A stretch of 64,000 nucleotides of DNA from Rudaea cellulosilytica DSM 22992 (GTDB lineage: Bacteria; Pseudomonadota; Gammaproteobacteria; Xanthomonadales; Rhodanobacteraceae), in NCBI RefSeq assembly GCF_000378125.1, contig NZ_KB899243.1, positions 124,001 through 188,000 of the forward strand, given 5' to 3'. The notes under the pieces are model-generated. The model was given only the letters and a program-made list of their open reading frames with translations. It did no database searches and was not told the origin of the DNA. Shown piece after piece: positions 24,748 to 33,335 of this stretch. Within the stretch, counting starts at the first letter, position 1; each line of letters opens with the position of its first letter. Both the position numbers and the translations under genes were made by a program.

Positions 24748-25074
24748 ATCTCGATCAGTAAACCGCCGTCGATCATCCCGTGATAGTGGCCCGCCGGGAT
24801 GACGTTCGACGGGAGCACCGAGCGGCTGCTCGCTGGGCAAGTCCTCCTCGACTACCGCGAGTTGGCCAAGGCGCCTAACTGCCGGATTCTGATTGACATG
24901 GTAGGCTACGGCGCATGGGTCGAACGGGGTTGCGAGTAACTTTGTGAGTAAGTTGGCATGATTGACGTGGGAATTGCCCATTCTGCCTATGTTCGCGATT
25001 CCCTCCACCGCGCCACTGATACGAACAAGCGGCCCCACGGGCCGCTTTCCATTTATCTCGCGCTCTCCACTCCC
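24748..25074. other. Gene-poor end of the tRNA-Leu insertion
   Basis: These 327 bases contain the second copy of the 15-bp repeat (24996-25010) and a terminator (25027-25050). A 46-codon frame (24799-24939, ATG to TAA) is open but has no ribosome site and no recognised homology. I do not call it a gene. Confidence 0.5.
25027..25050 (+). terminator. Hairpin terminator, probably the original tRNA-Leu terminator
   Basis: AAGCGGCCC (25027-25035) and GGGCCGCTT (25039-25047) make a 9-bp stem with a 3-base loop, followed by a short pyrimidine run. It begins 17 bases after the displaced copy of the tRNA end, where the tRNA's own terminator would be expected before the insertion. Confidence 0.75.
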
Positions 25075-25821
25075 ATGCGTTCCTTGCCCACGAACGTATT
25101 CCGCCTAGCAGCTGCGACCGTCTGCGCACTGCTCCTCGCGGCCTGCGCCGCGGCGCCGAAGCACAACCCACTCGCGACCTGGGTACCGTCGCCGAACTAC
25201 AACGCGCGCAAGGCGATGCTAATCGTCGTGCACTACACCGAGCAGCACTCAGTGCAGGAAAGCCTCGACACGCTGCGCAGCCAGAACAGCCAAGGTCCAG
25301 TCAGCGCGCATTACCTCATCGGCGCCGACGGCCGCATCTACCAGCTCGTTGCCGACGAGGCGCGTGCCTGGCATGCCGGCCCCGGACGCTGGGGCACGAT
25401 CACCGATCCGAACTCGGCCTCGATCGGGATCGAACTCGACAATGACGGCGCCTCGCCATTCGCAACGACGCAGATCGACAGTCTGCTCGTGCTGCTGGCC
25501 GACTTGACCGAACGTTTGAGCATTCCGCGCACGCAGGTCGTCGGCCACGAGGACGTGGCGCCGACGCGCAAGATCGATCCGGGTCCGCTGTTTCCGTGGA
25601 AGCGCCTCGCCGACGCCGGCTACGGCCGCTGGCCGCGCGGCGAGCTTGTCACGCCGCCAGCGGGCTTCGATGCCTGGGCCGCGCTCGCCCAAATCGGCTA
25701 TGCGCTCGACGACCGCGCCGCGGCACTGCATGCTTTCCACAACCACTTCCGCAGCGGCGAAGGCGACGCGCTCGATGACATAGACGAGCGCATCCTATAC
25801 GCGCTGACGAAAGATCGTTGA
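25075..25821 (+). CDS. amiD: N-acetylmuramoyl-L-alanine amidase, AmiD-like lipoprotein
   Basis: The enzyme cleaves the bond between N-acetylmuramic acid and L-alanine in peptidoglycan. The 248-residue precursor starts at ATG 25075 and has a lipobox (LLAAC, about residue 22), placing it in the outer-membrane inner leaflet like E. coli AmiD. The amidase_2 fold shows zinc ligands in IVVHYTEQ and VVGHEDVAPTRKIDPGP, with SAHYLIGADGRIYQLV and SIGIELDNDG between. A C-terminal peptidoglycan-binding-like helical part follows (about 190-248). Confidence 0.92.
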   Translation: MRSLPTNVFRLAAATVCALLLAACAAAPKHNPLATWVPSPNYNARKAMLIVVHYTEQHSVQESLDTLRSQNSQGPVSAHYLIGADGRIYQLVADEARAWHAGPGRWGTITDPNSASIGIELDNDGASPFATTQIDSLLVLLADLTERLSIPRTQVVGHEDVAPTRKIDPGPLFPWKRLADAGYGRWPRGELVTPPAGFDAWAALAQIGYALDDRAAALHAFHNHFRSGEGDALDDIDERILYALTKDR

Positions 25822-25857
25822 CGTTCTCGCGTTGGGTTTCGCTGCGCTCAACCCAAC

Positions 25858-27075
25858 CTACGCGTGCCGCGGCTTCACCTTGCCCGCCGACAACTTCGCG
25901 TTGCGTCGCGCGGTTTCGACGTCGTCGGCGAACGCGAGGGCGACGCCCATGCGCCGCTTGATGAAACTCTCCGGCTTGCCGAACAGGCGCAGATCCGTGT
26001 TCGGCACAGTCAGCGCCTCGGCGACGCCGTCGAATGCAAGCGCGTTGCCTTCGACACCGCCATAGATCACCGCCGACGCTCCGGGTGACTTGAGCCGCGT
26101 GTTCACCGGCAGGCCGAGGATCGCGCGCGCATGCAGCTCGAATTCGCTCTGCCATTGCGTGATCATCGTGACCATGCCTGTGTCGTGCGGGCGCGGGCTG
26201 ACCTCGCTGAACCAGACCTCGTCGCCCTTGACGAACAACTCGACACCGAACACGCCCTGGCCACCGAGATCGTCGGTCACCTTCTTTGCGACTTCCTGCG
26301 CACGTGCGAGCGCGAGTGCAGACATCGCATGCGGCTGCCAGCTTTCGACATAGTCGCCGGCGACCTGCACGTGTCCGATCGGCGTGCAGAACTGAGTTTC
26401 GATTTCACCGCCTGCGCCACGCGCACGCACGGTGAGCAAAGTGATCTCGTAGTCGAAATCGATGAAGCCCTCGACGATGACGCGACCACGATTGACGCGG
26501 CCACCGGCCATCGCATAGTCCCAAGCCTTCTTTACGTCGCCGGGACCGTCGATCTTGCTTTGTCCCTTGCCCGACGAGCTCATCACCGGCTTGACGATGC
26601 AGGGGTAGCCGATGCCGCCATCGATGGCTTCTTGCAGTTCAGCCAAGGAATCACAGAACTTGTAAGGGCTGGTCGGCAGGCCCAGCGTTTCCGCAGCAAG
26701 GCGGCGGATGCCCTCGCGATCCATCGTCAGGCGCGCAGCGCGCGCAGTCGGGATCACGCGCACGATGCCCGTCGCTTCGAGTTCTTCGAGCACCGGCGTC
26801 GCGATCGCCTCAATCTCGGGCACGACGATGTCCGGCTTCTCCGCCTCGATCAGCGCGCGCAGCTGCGCCGGATCGTCCATCGCGATCGTGCGCGCGTGGT
26901 GCGCGACCTGCTGCCCCGGCGCATGCGTGTAGCGATCAACCGCGATCGTCTCGACGCCGAGGCGCTGCAACGCGATCAGCACTTCCTTGCCGAGTTCCCC
27001 CGAGCCGAGCAGCATGACGCGCACGGCGGCTGTGGACAGCGGCGTGCCGAGGACTACGGGGGGACGTGACGGCAT
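25858..27075 (-). CDS. purT: Formate-dependent phosphoribosylglycinamide formyltransferase
   Basis: PurT makes formylglycinamide ribonucleotide from GAR, formate and ATP, an alternative to PurN in purine synthesis. The 405-residue product is full length, with GSGELGKEV (16-34 region), [10 protein letters not shown], the ATP-grasp stretch [16 protein letters not shown] and the metal-binding [12 protein letters not shown]. It is a single cytoplasmic gene transcribed away from the secreted-protein gene at 27397. Confidence 0.97.
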   Translation of the reverse strand: MPSRPPVVLGTPLSTAAVRVMLLGSGELGKEVLIALQRLGVETIAVDRYTHAPGQQVAHHARTIAMDDPAQLRALIEAEKPDIVVPEIEAIATPVLEELEATGIVRVIPTARAARLTMDREGIRRLAAETLGLPTSPYKFCDSLAELQEAIDGGIGYPCIVKPVMSSSGKGQSKIDGPGDVKKAWDYAMAGGRVNRGRVIVEGFIDFDYEITLLTVRARGAGGEIETQFCTPIGHVQVAGDYVESWQPHAMSALALARAQEVAKKVTDDLGGQGVFGVELFVKGDEVWFSEVSPRPHDTGMVTMITQWQSEFELHARAILGLPVNTRLKSPGASAVIYGGVEGNALAFDGVAEALTVPNTDLRLFGKPESFIKRRMGVALAFADDVETARRNAKLSAGKVKPRHA

Positions 27076-27396
27076 TGCTTTTTCCTGGCGATGGACGATG
27101 CGACATTATCTCGCATCGAGGGCGCCGCCGGTGCAGCTAAGGCAGCCTCGGCGATCGCCGACAGGTCGCACTTTTTGACGGAGCGGCCGGCCGTCGTCGG
27201 CACATCCAGGCCGACGCGCATGACTTCCGGCACAGCCGCGACCGATTTCTACTTTTGCGCATCGTATACGCGGATGACTTCCTGCAGATGCGTGCAGCGC
27301 GCGCGTGCGGAATCATCCGTCTGCGCCGCGCACGAAGCACAACGAAGGCGCATGTCGAGTCCCGATCGTCCATGTTTCCACGCCACCGGAGGAGCC
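27076..27396. other. Intergenic region without a gene
   Basis: These 321 bases separate divergent purT and the secreted-protein gene and should hold both promoters. A GGAGGAG ribosome site (27388-27394) serves the downstream gene. I see no convincing RNA, repeat or operator. Confidence 0.5.
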
Positions 27397-27828
27397 ATGT
27401 TCACCCGTCAATCAAAGTCTCGCATACCGCTTGCCATTGCATCGATGTTTGCCTTGTTCGCCGGCGTCGCGCATGCCGAAGCAGTCGACCCGCATGGGCA
27501 GTGGGTTGGCCGTACCCAGGTCGAGGGACAACGCGACGCAGACAAGACGACCCTGTCGCTCGGCGCGATCGACCAGCAAGGCACCTCGCTCGAACTTGAT
27601 ACCGGCCGCACCTGTCGGCTGCGCGACGGTACCTACTCCGCGCAAGGTACCGACGCGTGGTCGCTGCACTTCAAGCCGGAAAGCGGTGACAACCTCTGCG
27701 AACGCCTGTCCCAGGGCGAAGTGATCCTGCGTGTAGCCGGCCCGCGCAAGCTCGCCTTCGAGGCGCGCTATCCCGACGGCAAGGGTGGACAGAACCAGCG
27801 CAACGGAGTGCTGATGCGCTATCCGTAG
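27397..27828 (+). CDS. Secreted protein of unknown function
   Basis: The 143-residue precursor starts at ATG 27397 right after GGAGGAG. A signal peptide (to about residue 26, AHAEA) is followed by a small mainly beta domain with two cysteines (TCRL and NLCER) and a final GQNQRNGVLMRYP. The pattern HGQWVGRTQVEG, with extended strands, suggests a lipocalin-like or small beta-barrel fold, but I recognise no family. A metallopeptidase gene follows after 83 bases in the same direction. Confidence 0.7.
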   Translation: MFTRQSKSRIPLAIASMFALFAGVAHAEAVDPHGQWVGRTQVEGQRDADKTTLSLGAIDQQGTSLELDTGRTCRLRDGTYSAQGTDAWSLHFKPESGDNLCERLSQGEVILRVAGPRKLAFEARYPDGKGGQNQRNGVLMRYP

Positions 27829-27911
27829 AGCGCCGAATCGGCCTGCTCTTGCGGCAGCGATGCGCGACGAGTAACGTTCGCGCATCCGCAGCAAACGGCA
27901 GGGAGATCTGT

Positions 27912-28823
27912 ATGGATTGGCAGAAAGGGCGCGAAAGCGACAACGTCGTCGAGGATGACGGCAGCGGCCGCGGTGGTGGTTTCGGTGGTGGCGGTGGCGG
28001 CCTCGGTTTCGGCGGCTTCCACATCGGCATCGGCGGCATCATTCTGATCGTCGTCGTCAGCCTGCTGTTCGGCAAAAATCCGCTCGACATCCTGTCGCTG
28101 CTCAGCGGCGGCGGATCGATGCTCGACTCGAGCAGCCAGACGGCGCCGCCCGCACAGCGCGCGCAGGCGACAAGCAACGATCCGCAGACGAAGTTCGTCA
28201 AGGTCGTGCTCGGCAGCACGGAAGATGTCTGGGGCCAATATTTCCAGGCCAGCGGCCAGCGCTATCCGCAGCCCAAGCTCGTGCTCTACCGCGGCCGCAC
28301 GCAGACCGCCTGCGGCGTCGGCCAGGAAGCGATGGGACCGTTCTATTGCCCGGGCGACCAGCAGGTCTATCTCGATTTGGGTTTCTTCCAGGAAATGGAT
28401 ACGCGCTTCCACGCTCAGGGCGATTTCGCGCGCGCCTATGTCATAGCGCACGAGATCGGCCACCATGTGCAGAACCTGATCGGAGTCATGGACAAGGTCG
28501 AGCAGGCGCGCCGTCAAGGTACGCCGATGGACGGCGCCAGCGGCCTGTCGGTGCGTCAGGAACTGCAGGCCGACTGCTTCGCCGGCGTCTGGGCGAACCG
28601 CTCGCAGGCGCAGCTCAACTGGCTGCAGGCCGGCGATATCGACTCGGCGCTCAATGCCGCGTCCGCCGTCGGCGACGATACCTTGCAGAAGCAGGCGCGC
28701 GGCTACGCCGTGCCGGATTCGTTCACGCACGGCTCGTCCGCACAGCGCCAGCGCTGGTTCAAGGCCGGCTTCGCCTCGGGCGATATCAACAGCTGCAACA
28801 CGTTCAACACGCAGTCGCTGTAG
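27912..28823 (+). CDS. ypfJ: YpfJ-type neutral zinc metallopeptidase
   Basis: The 303-residue product starts at ATG 27912. After a short glycine-rich segment (about 18-37) it has one membrane helix (about 38-53), then a linker and a peptidase domain with the zinc motif HEIGHHVQ. ELQADCFAGVW supplies the third zinc ligand, as in the YpfJ/KPN_02809 family. The active domain should face the periplasm. The substrate is unknown for the family. The C-terminal end (FNTQSL) is typical. Confidence 0.92.
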   Translation: MDWQKGRESDNVVEDDGSGRGGGFGGGGGGLGFGGFHIGIGGIILIVVVSLLFGKNPLDILSLLSGGGSMLDSSSQTAPPAQRAQATSNDPQTKFVKVVLGSTEDVWGQYFQASGQRYPQPKLVLYRGRTQTACGVGQEAMGPFYCPGDQQVYLDLGFFQEMDTRFHAQGDFARAYVIAHEIGHHVQNLIGVMDKVEQARRQGTPMDGASGLSVRQELQADCFAGVWANRSQAQLNWLQAGDIDSALNAASAVGDDTLQKQARGYAVPDSFTHGSSAQRQRWFKAGFASGDINSCNTFNTQSL

Positions 28824-28940
28824 AACGACTCGCGTCGGCGCGTGCTTAACGCGCCGCAAACACCGCGTTGCGCATGATCAGCGCGGCTTCCGCAACGGAA
28901 GCCGCGTCGTTTCCATCGTTCTCGACAAGGAGCCGCACCG

Positions 28941-29759
28941 ATGAGTTTCGATCCCGCACAGCTGCAGTCGCTCGTTTCGACCTATGTGGTCCCGCTCGCG
29001 TGGAAGATTCTGGGCGCGCTCGCGCTCTGGATCGTCGGCCGCTGGGTCGTTCGCCTGATCGTCGCCGGCGCTCAACGCGTGCTCGTCCGGCGGGAGCTCG
29101 ATCCGACTCTGCAACGCTACGCCGGCTCGGTCATCTCGGGCCTGCTCACGGTGCTGCTTGCGATCGCCGTGCTCTCGGTGCTCGGCGTCGAGACTGCCTC
29201 GTTCGCCGCGCTGCTCGCCGCCGCCGGCGTCGCGATCGGCATGGCCTGGTCGGGACTGCTGGCGAACTTCGCCGCCGGTGTCTTTCTGATCACGCTGCGC
29301 CCGTTCAAGGTCGGCGACGCGATCACCGCGGGCGGCGTCAGCGGCACGGTTCGCGAGATCGGCCTGTTCGGCACGACGCTGGACATGGGCGATAACGTCA
29401 AGGCCGTCATCGGCAACAACAAGATTTTCTCCGACAACATCATCAACTATTCGGCCAACGCCTATCGCCGCGTCGACCTGAGCGTCCTGCTCGCGGCCGG
29501 CGTCGACGTCGACGATGCGAAGGCGCGCCTGCGCGGCGCCGTATTGCAGGTGAAGAACGTTCTCGCCACGCCGGCGCCGGTCATCGAGATCCTCGAACAC
29601 ACCCCGCTCGGCACCGTGTTGACTGTGCGTCCCTTCAGCACCAACGACAATTACTGGCAGGTCTACTTCGACACGAACAAGGCCATTGCCGAGGTCGCCA
29701 AGACCGCTGCGTGGCCGGCGCCGGAAACGCGCCAGGCCGTGCGCACGATCGCGCCTTGA
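28941..29759 (+). CDS. mscS: Small-conductance mechanosensitive channel (MscS family)
   Basis: MscS opens when the membrane is stretched and releases solutes during osmotic downshock. The 272-residue protein has three N-terminal helices (about 17-38, 55-80 and 84-110). The pore helix is rich in alanine and glycine (FAALLAAAGVAIGMAWSGLLAN). A beta domain with RPFKVGDAI and a C-terminal alpha/beta domain follow. Length and layout match E. coli MscS. ATG 28941 follows GGAG (28930-28933). Confidence 0.95.
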   Translation: MSFDPAQLQSLVSTYVVPLAWKILGALALWIVGRWVVRLIVAGAQRVLVRRELDPTLQRYAGSVISGLLTVLLAIAVLSVLGVETASFAALLAAAGVAIGMAWSGLLANFAAGVFLITLRPFKVGDAITAGGVSGTVREIGLFGTTLDMGDNVKAVIGNNKIFSDNIINYSANAYRRVDLSVLLAAGVDVDDAKARLRGAVLQVKNVLATPAPVIEILEHTPLGTVLTVRPFSTNDNYWQVYFDTNKAIAEVAKTAAWPAPETRQAVRTIAP

Positions 29760-29793
29760 GCAGAGCGGCCGCGTCGCGGCGGCCGCCACGTCG

Positions 29794-30174
29794 CTAGCCG
29801 AAGCGCGGCAACACGAACGCGAAAGTCGCGCCGACGACGAACGCCACAAGCGCCAGCGAATACAGCACCGCGCTGGCACCACGCAAGCGCTGGCATGCTC
29901 GCGCCAGCGCCGGGTCCGCTGGACAAGGCAGGCGGCGCGCACGCCAGATCGCCACGCCGGCAAGCGCGAGTATCGCCGCCGCCGTGCCGAACACGGTGAC
30001 CTTGTGTTCGCTCAGCCAGACCAGCTGCGGCACGGCGCTGACCAGACCCGCCAGTGCCGCGCCCGCCCCGAGCGTGATCATTACCGCCGGTAGCACGCAA
30101 CAGACCAGCGTTCCGGAACTGACAACCAGCGCGGCGAATGCCAATCCGGCGTTGCGCTTCAACGGCGCATTCAC
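29794..30174 (-). CDS. MerT-like metal transport membrane protein
   Basis: The 126-residue protein has three predicted membrane helices (about 11-30, 58-77 and 102-122). It carries a vicinal cysteine pair in the first helix (LVCCVLP, Cys25 and Cys26) and two further cysteines in the cytoplasmic loop (Cys84 and Cys94). Both placements match MerT, which carries Hg2+ inward from MerP. The overall sequence is divergent and no merA or merR is nearby, so the metal is uncertain. Its ATG overlaps the stop of the MerP-like gene (ATGA). Confidence 0.72.
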   Translation of the reverse strand: MNAPLKRNAGLAFAALVVSSGTLVCCVLPAVMITLGAGAALAGLVSAVPQLVWLSEHKVTVFGTAAAILALAGVAIWRARRLPCPADPALARACQRLRGASAVLYSLALVAFVVGATFAFVLPRFG

Positions 30175-30509
30175 GGCTTGCTCCCGATGCGTTGGCGTAC
30201 ATCGTCCAAGCTCTCGCTTTCGCGATGGATGGTCTTGACCGCGTAACCCGCATCGGTCAGCGCCTTGCGCAACTCCTCGTCGTCGATGTCCGTGCCTTCC
30301 TTGGTCGACAGGGCCACCAGCTTCTTTTCCAGACTCACGACCACGTCGGTCGTCGCCGGGAACGCGCGCAGTTTCTTCTCGATGCCCTGCGCGCAGAACG
30401 CGCAGACCAGACCGTTCACGTCCATCTCAATCGTCGCCGCAGCGGCGGGGGCCAGGGCGGCGAAACCCGCAGCCAAGGCAAAAAAGGCAAAACGACAATT
30501 CTTGTACAT
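30171..30509 (-). CDS. MerP-like periplasmic heavy-metal-binding protein
   Basis: The 112-residue precursor starts at ATG (complement of 30507-30509), preceded by GGAGAAG. A signal peptide (to about residue 25, AAA) precedes a heavy-metal-associated domain with metal site GLVCAFC (Cys36 and Cys39) and the usual beta-alpha-beta pattern ending ALTDAGYAVKTI. It probably captures a soft metal ion in the periplasm and hands it to the MerT-like protein encoded next. The metal cannot be stated from sequence. A 30-residue tail (ESLDDVRQRIG) follows the domain. Confidence 0.82.
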   Translation of the reverse strand: MYKNCRFAFFALAAGFAALAPAAAATIEMDVNGLVCAFCAQGIEKKLRAFPATTDVVVSLEKKLVALSTKEGTDIDDEELRKALTDAGYAVKTIHRESESLDDVRQRIGSKP

Positions 30510-30539
30510 GATCTTCTCCAGCTCGTAAGCAAACATCAT

Positions 30540-31193
30540 TCAGAAGTTGAACATCATCATCAGTTGCGGCTTGCCCTGGCCGGTGACGCCGGCCTCGACC
30601 CAAGCACCGCCCTTGAACAGGCGCACCAGAGCGGCCCACTCGACGCCGCGATAGAGGCCGCCGGTATAGCTTCGTGCCTGCAAGACGAACCAGGTGGCCA
30701 GATCCTTGTAGTCGTGGGGATACGGCGCAAAGCCGAGCTGCAGCGTGTCGATGCGTTGCGAGTAAGCGCTGCTTTCATGCAGGTCGCTCATCAGGGCGGC
30801 ATAAATGCGTCGCGTCTCGTAGTCGACCTGCAGGCCGACGTTGCGGTCGAGCCGATTGCCGCGAAATGTGTTGCCGCTGGCGCTGCCCAGGCCGCCCCAG
30901 GCGAAGACATTGGCCTGTGCATCGTCCAGATTCCAGCGCTGCACGAGATAGTTGGCGCGCAGGTAGCGGATCTCGCGCGTGCGGCCGTCGATGTCGCTCT
31001 CCGTGCGCAACCAGCCGCCACCGAGCGACAGCCAGTAATACGGCGCGTAGAACGCCTGCGTCTCCTCCATCGTGCCGGCGCCGTATTCCGCCATCACGGT
31101 AGTGCCGTTGGCGAACGCGATTGGCTTGGCTTCGCCACCTTGCGCGAACGCGAGCAGAACGCCAGCGAGTACGCCGGCGGGTTGTTTCAACAT
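30540..31193 (-). CDS. Predicted outer-membrane beta-barrel protein in the metal operon
   Basis: From ATG (complement of 31191-31193) the product has 217 residues with an N-terminal signal (to about residue 22). The rest is rich in alternating aromatic/polar strands (YYWLSLGGGWL, YLVQRWNL, LVRLFKGGAWVEAGV) and ends in phenylalanine (MMMFNF), as outer-membrane barrels do. About ten strands are guessed. It lies between the CopL-like and MerP-like genes, so a role in metal entry, sensing or protection is inferred. No specific family is recognised. Confidence 0.6.
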   Translation of the reverse strand: MLKQPAGVLAGVLLAFAQGGEAKPIAFANGTTVMAEYGAGTMEETQAFYAPYYWLSLGGGWLRTESDIDGRTREIRYLRANYLVQRWNLDDAQANVFAWGGLGSASGNTFRGNRLDRNVGLQVDYETRRIYAALMSDLHESSAYSQRIDTLQLGFAPYPHDYKDLATWFVLQARSYTGGLYRGVEWAALVRLFKGGAWVEAGVTGQGKPQLMMMFNF

Positions 31194-31270
31194 GATTTGA
31201 TCCTCGGACAAACCCTGTGCGCGGACGCGCACGAGCCGCGCCGGGTGGCGCGGAATCGAGAAGGTCGGGA

Positions 31271-31606
31271 TCAGGCGATCGGCGGGCGGATCGGAGGGCT
31301 TTCGTCGCGTCCGGGTGGACGTACATCCATCGGCATCAAGGCCGCACCAGCAAGATCGGATGCTGTCCAATTCATGCCAGAGGGCACAACGAATACGGCG
31401 GAGCCGGCGATACAGGCCTGCAGGCACGCGGACGGTGCGCAATCGCCGACGCAGCACGACGCCTTCTTTTCTCCCGTATCGCCGTGCTGCATGGCTTGCA
31501 TGCAATCGTCTGCCTGCGCACGCACGGCAGCCGCGGCGAGCATGGGCAACGGCCCCTGCATCACGAGGCTCAGTGCGAGCAGAAATTGGAGGACGATACG
31601 CGGCAT
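31271..31606 (-). CDS. CopL-like cysteine-rich metal-binding protein
   Basis: The 111-residue precursor has a signal peptide (residues 1-25), a His/Cys-rich core (MQHGDTGEKKASCCVGDCAP and CLQAC, seven cysteines in about 40 residues) and a proline-rich end ESPPIRPPIA. This matches the CopL family, known from Xanthomonas as a cysteine-rich protein needed for copper-induced expression of copAB. It is first in a minus-strand set with a barrel protein and MerP/MerT-like proteins. Copper or another thiophilic metal is the likely signal. The family match is by eye. Confidence 0.65.
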   Translation of the reverse strand: MPRIVLQFLLALSLVMQGPLPMLAAAAVRAQADDCMQAMQHGDTGEKKASCCVGDCAPSACLQACIAGSAVFVVPSGMNWTASDLAGAALMPMDVRPPGRDESPPIRPPIA

Positions 31607-31737
31607 GGGATCACTCTATCCCCGTCAAGACTAGCGCGTCGAGGAAAAAGTTTCACGCGGCTTCCGTGCCAGGCACATTGCGGTCACGCACCTGGGTTAA
31701 CATTTGCCGCATTCGGAACGACGACCGCCTCGAAGCC

Positions 31738-32964
31738 ATGAAACTTGCAATCCGCGCCGCGCTGGCGCTGCTGGTTCTTTTTCTCGCCGCCTGCGCCACG
31801 CACGCGCCCAGGCCGGACTCCAATCCGCCGCTGATCCTGGTCTCGATCGACGGTTTCCGCGCCGACTACTTCGAGCGCGGCCTCAGCCCGAACCTGAAAG
31901 CGATCGCCGATGCCGGCGTCCACGCGGCGGCGATGCGTCCGGCGTTCCCCACCTTGACGTTTCCGAACCACTACACCCTCGTCACCGGCCTGTATCCGGA
32001 TCATCACGGCATCGTCAACAACACGATGGTCGATCCGGTCCTCGGTAATTTCACCTACAAGAAGAGCAGCGAACTCAGCGCGCGCTGGTGGGAAGGCGCG
32101 GAACCGCTCTGGGTGACCGCCGACAAGCAGGGCGTGCGCACGGCGACGATGTTCTGGCCGGGCAGCGACGTCGAGATCCGTGGCCACCGGCCTGACTACT
32201 ATCTGCCTTTCAACGGCAAGATGACGGCTGGCCAGCGCATCGACCAGGTTCTCGCCTGGCTCGACCAGCCCGCGGCCAAGCGTCCGCGTTTCCTCACCTT
32301 GTACTTCGAGCAACTCGACCACGAGAGTCACGATCATGGGCCGGGCTCGACCGAGGCCGACGCGGCGCTGCGCGAGGTCGATGCCAGCATCGGCCACCTG
32401 GTCGCCGAACTAGAAAAAAGAGATTTGTACAAGAACGCCAATCTCGTCATCGTCTCCGACCACGGCATGGCCGAGACCGATGCAGAACGCACGGTCATCC
32501 TCGATTCGATCGTCGATCTGCGCCACATCGACCTCGTCACCTCCGGAATTGCCGTCGGCATCAACCCCAAACCGGGCTACGAAGCGGAAGTCGAGCGCGC
32601 AATGCTGGCGCCACGCGGACACATGCAATGCTGGCGCAAGGGCGAACTGCCGGCGCGGCTGCACTACGGCACGCACCCGCGCATCCCGGCCCTGGTCTGC
32701 GTACCCGAGAGTGGCTGGCTGATCGAGACACAGGAATTCCATAGCCGACCGAATCACCGCATGCACGGCGGCGAGCACGGCTATGACAATGACGACCCGC
32801 ACATGCGTGCATTGTTCCTTGCGCACGGTCCGGCATTCAAACGCGGGCTGAGCGTGCCCGAATTCGACAATGTCGATGTGTATCCGCTATTGGCCCACCT
32901 GCTGGATATCAGGCCCGAGCCGAACGACGGCAATCCGGCGACCATGCGCGAAATGCTGCAATGA
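31738..32964 (+). CDS. Nucleotide pyrophosphatase/phosphodiesterase (NPP family)
   Basis: The 408-residue precursor starts at ATG 31738 and has a lipobox (LFLAAC, Cys19), so it is a periplasmic lipoprotein. NPP enzymes are two-zinc alkaline-phosphatase-fold hydrolases that split nucleotide diphosphate or phosphodiester bonds. The metal and catalytic residues are visible: Asp37/38 (SIDGF), nucleophile Thr74 in PTLTFPNHYT, DHESHDHGPG, VSDHGMAE and the late GGEHGYDNDD. The Xanthomonas NPP is a well-studied homologue. It is divergent from the metal operon. Confidence 0.92.
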   Translation: MKLAIRAALALLVLFLAACATHAPRPDSNPPLILVSIDGFRADYFERGLSPNLKAIADAGVHAAAMRPAFPTLTFPNHYTLVTGLYPDHHGIVNNTMVDPVLGNFTYKKSSELSARWWEGAEPLWVTADKQGVRTATMFWPGSDVEIRGHRPDYYLPFNGKMTAGQRIDQVLAWLDQPAAKRPRFLTLYFEQLDHESHDHGPGSTEADAALREVDASIGHLVAELEKRDLYKNANLVIVSDHGMAETDAERTVILDSIVDLRHIDLVTSGIAVGINPKPGYEAEVERAMLAPRGHMQCWRKGELPARLHYGTHPRIPALVCVPESGWLIETQEFHSRPNHRMHGGEHGYDNDDPHMRALFLAHGPAFKRGLSVPEFDNVDVYPLLAHLLDIRPEPNDGNPATMREMLQ

Positions 32965-33335
32965 GGGGGAAAAGCCGTTTCCTGTTGCACCGCGCAAGAT
33001 TTGCGTGCATGATTGGCCGTCCAGATGATTGCGTGCCCATGAACCAGCTCTTCGCCAGCTTCGAGATCCTGTCCAGCGCCGACATGGCCGCAGGCATGAC
33101 TTCGCGCGCGCGTCGACCGACCACGACCAACACGGCCGGGTAAGCTGTCGCACGATTTTCATGTGATTCGACGATAAAACCCGGCCCCGCGCCGGGTTTT
33201 TGTTTTTTGGATTTTTGAATGGGGTTTACGAATGACGATTCGACGTTATTTCACGGCGCTCCATCGCCGGAACAAAATCGGCCATCCATGGCCGCACTTC
33301 TCAACCAAAACCTTCATTTGAACGAATTCTGATCT
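32965..33335. other. Intergenic region before the arginine operon
   Basis: These 371 bases hold a terminator (33176-33203) and the likely promoter region of the arginine operon. A 60-codon frame (32961-33143) has no support. I could not identify a clear arginine-repressor operator. Confidence 0.5.
33176..33203 (+). terminator. Intrinsic terminator
   Basis: AAAACCCGGCCC, a short loop and GCCGGGTTTTTG form a GC-rich hairpin with a T-run. It separates the pyrophosphatase gene from the arginine operon. Confidence 0.93.

Larger units (their letters stand above)
23957..25010. mobile_element. Putative small insertion at the tRNA-Leu 3' end
   Basis: CGATTCCCTCCACCG occurs within the tRNA-Leu 3' end (23957-23971) and again at 24996-25010, 1,039 bases apart. 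Such a repeat is the usual trace of site-specific integration into a tRNA gene. The segment carries its own terminator (24033-24056) and one clear gene (24172-24747). No integrase is present, so it is an incomplete or worn element, or one moved by an enzyme encoded elsewhere. The second copy has two extra bases (TTCGCG against TTCG) just before the repeat. The element type is not recognised. Confidence 0.55.

Noticed and set aside
24799-24939. 46-codon frame within the tRNA-Leu insertion
   Set aside because: It lacks a ribosome site and recognisable features, so it is mentioned only as an open frame.
32961-33143. 60-codon frame in the intergenic region before argF'
   Set aside because: It has no signal peptide, motif or good ribosome site; it is probably random.
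33204-33335. An arginine-repressor operator upstream of argF'
   Set aside because: AT-rich segments are present, but none formed a clear pair of 18-bp ARG boxes by eye.
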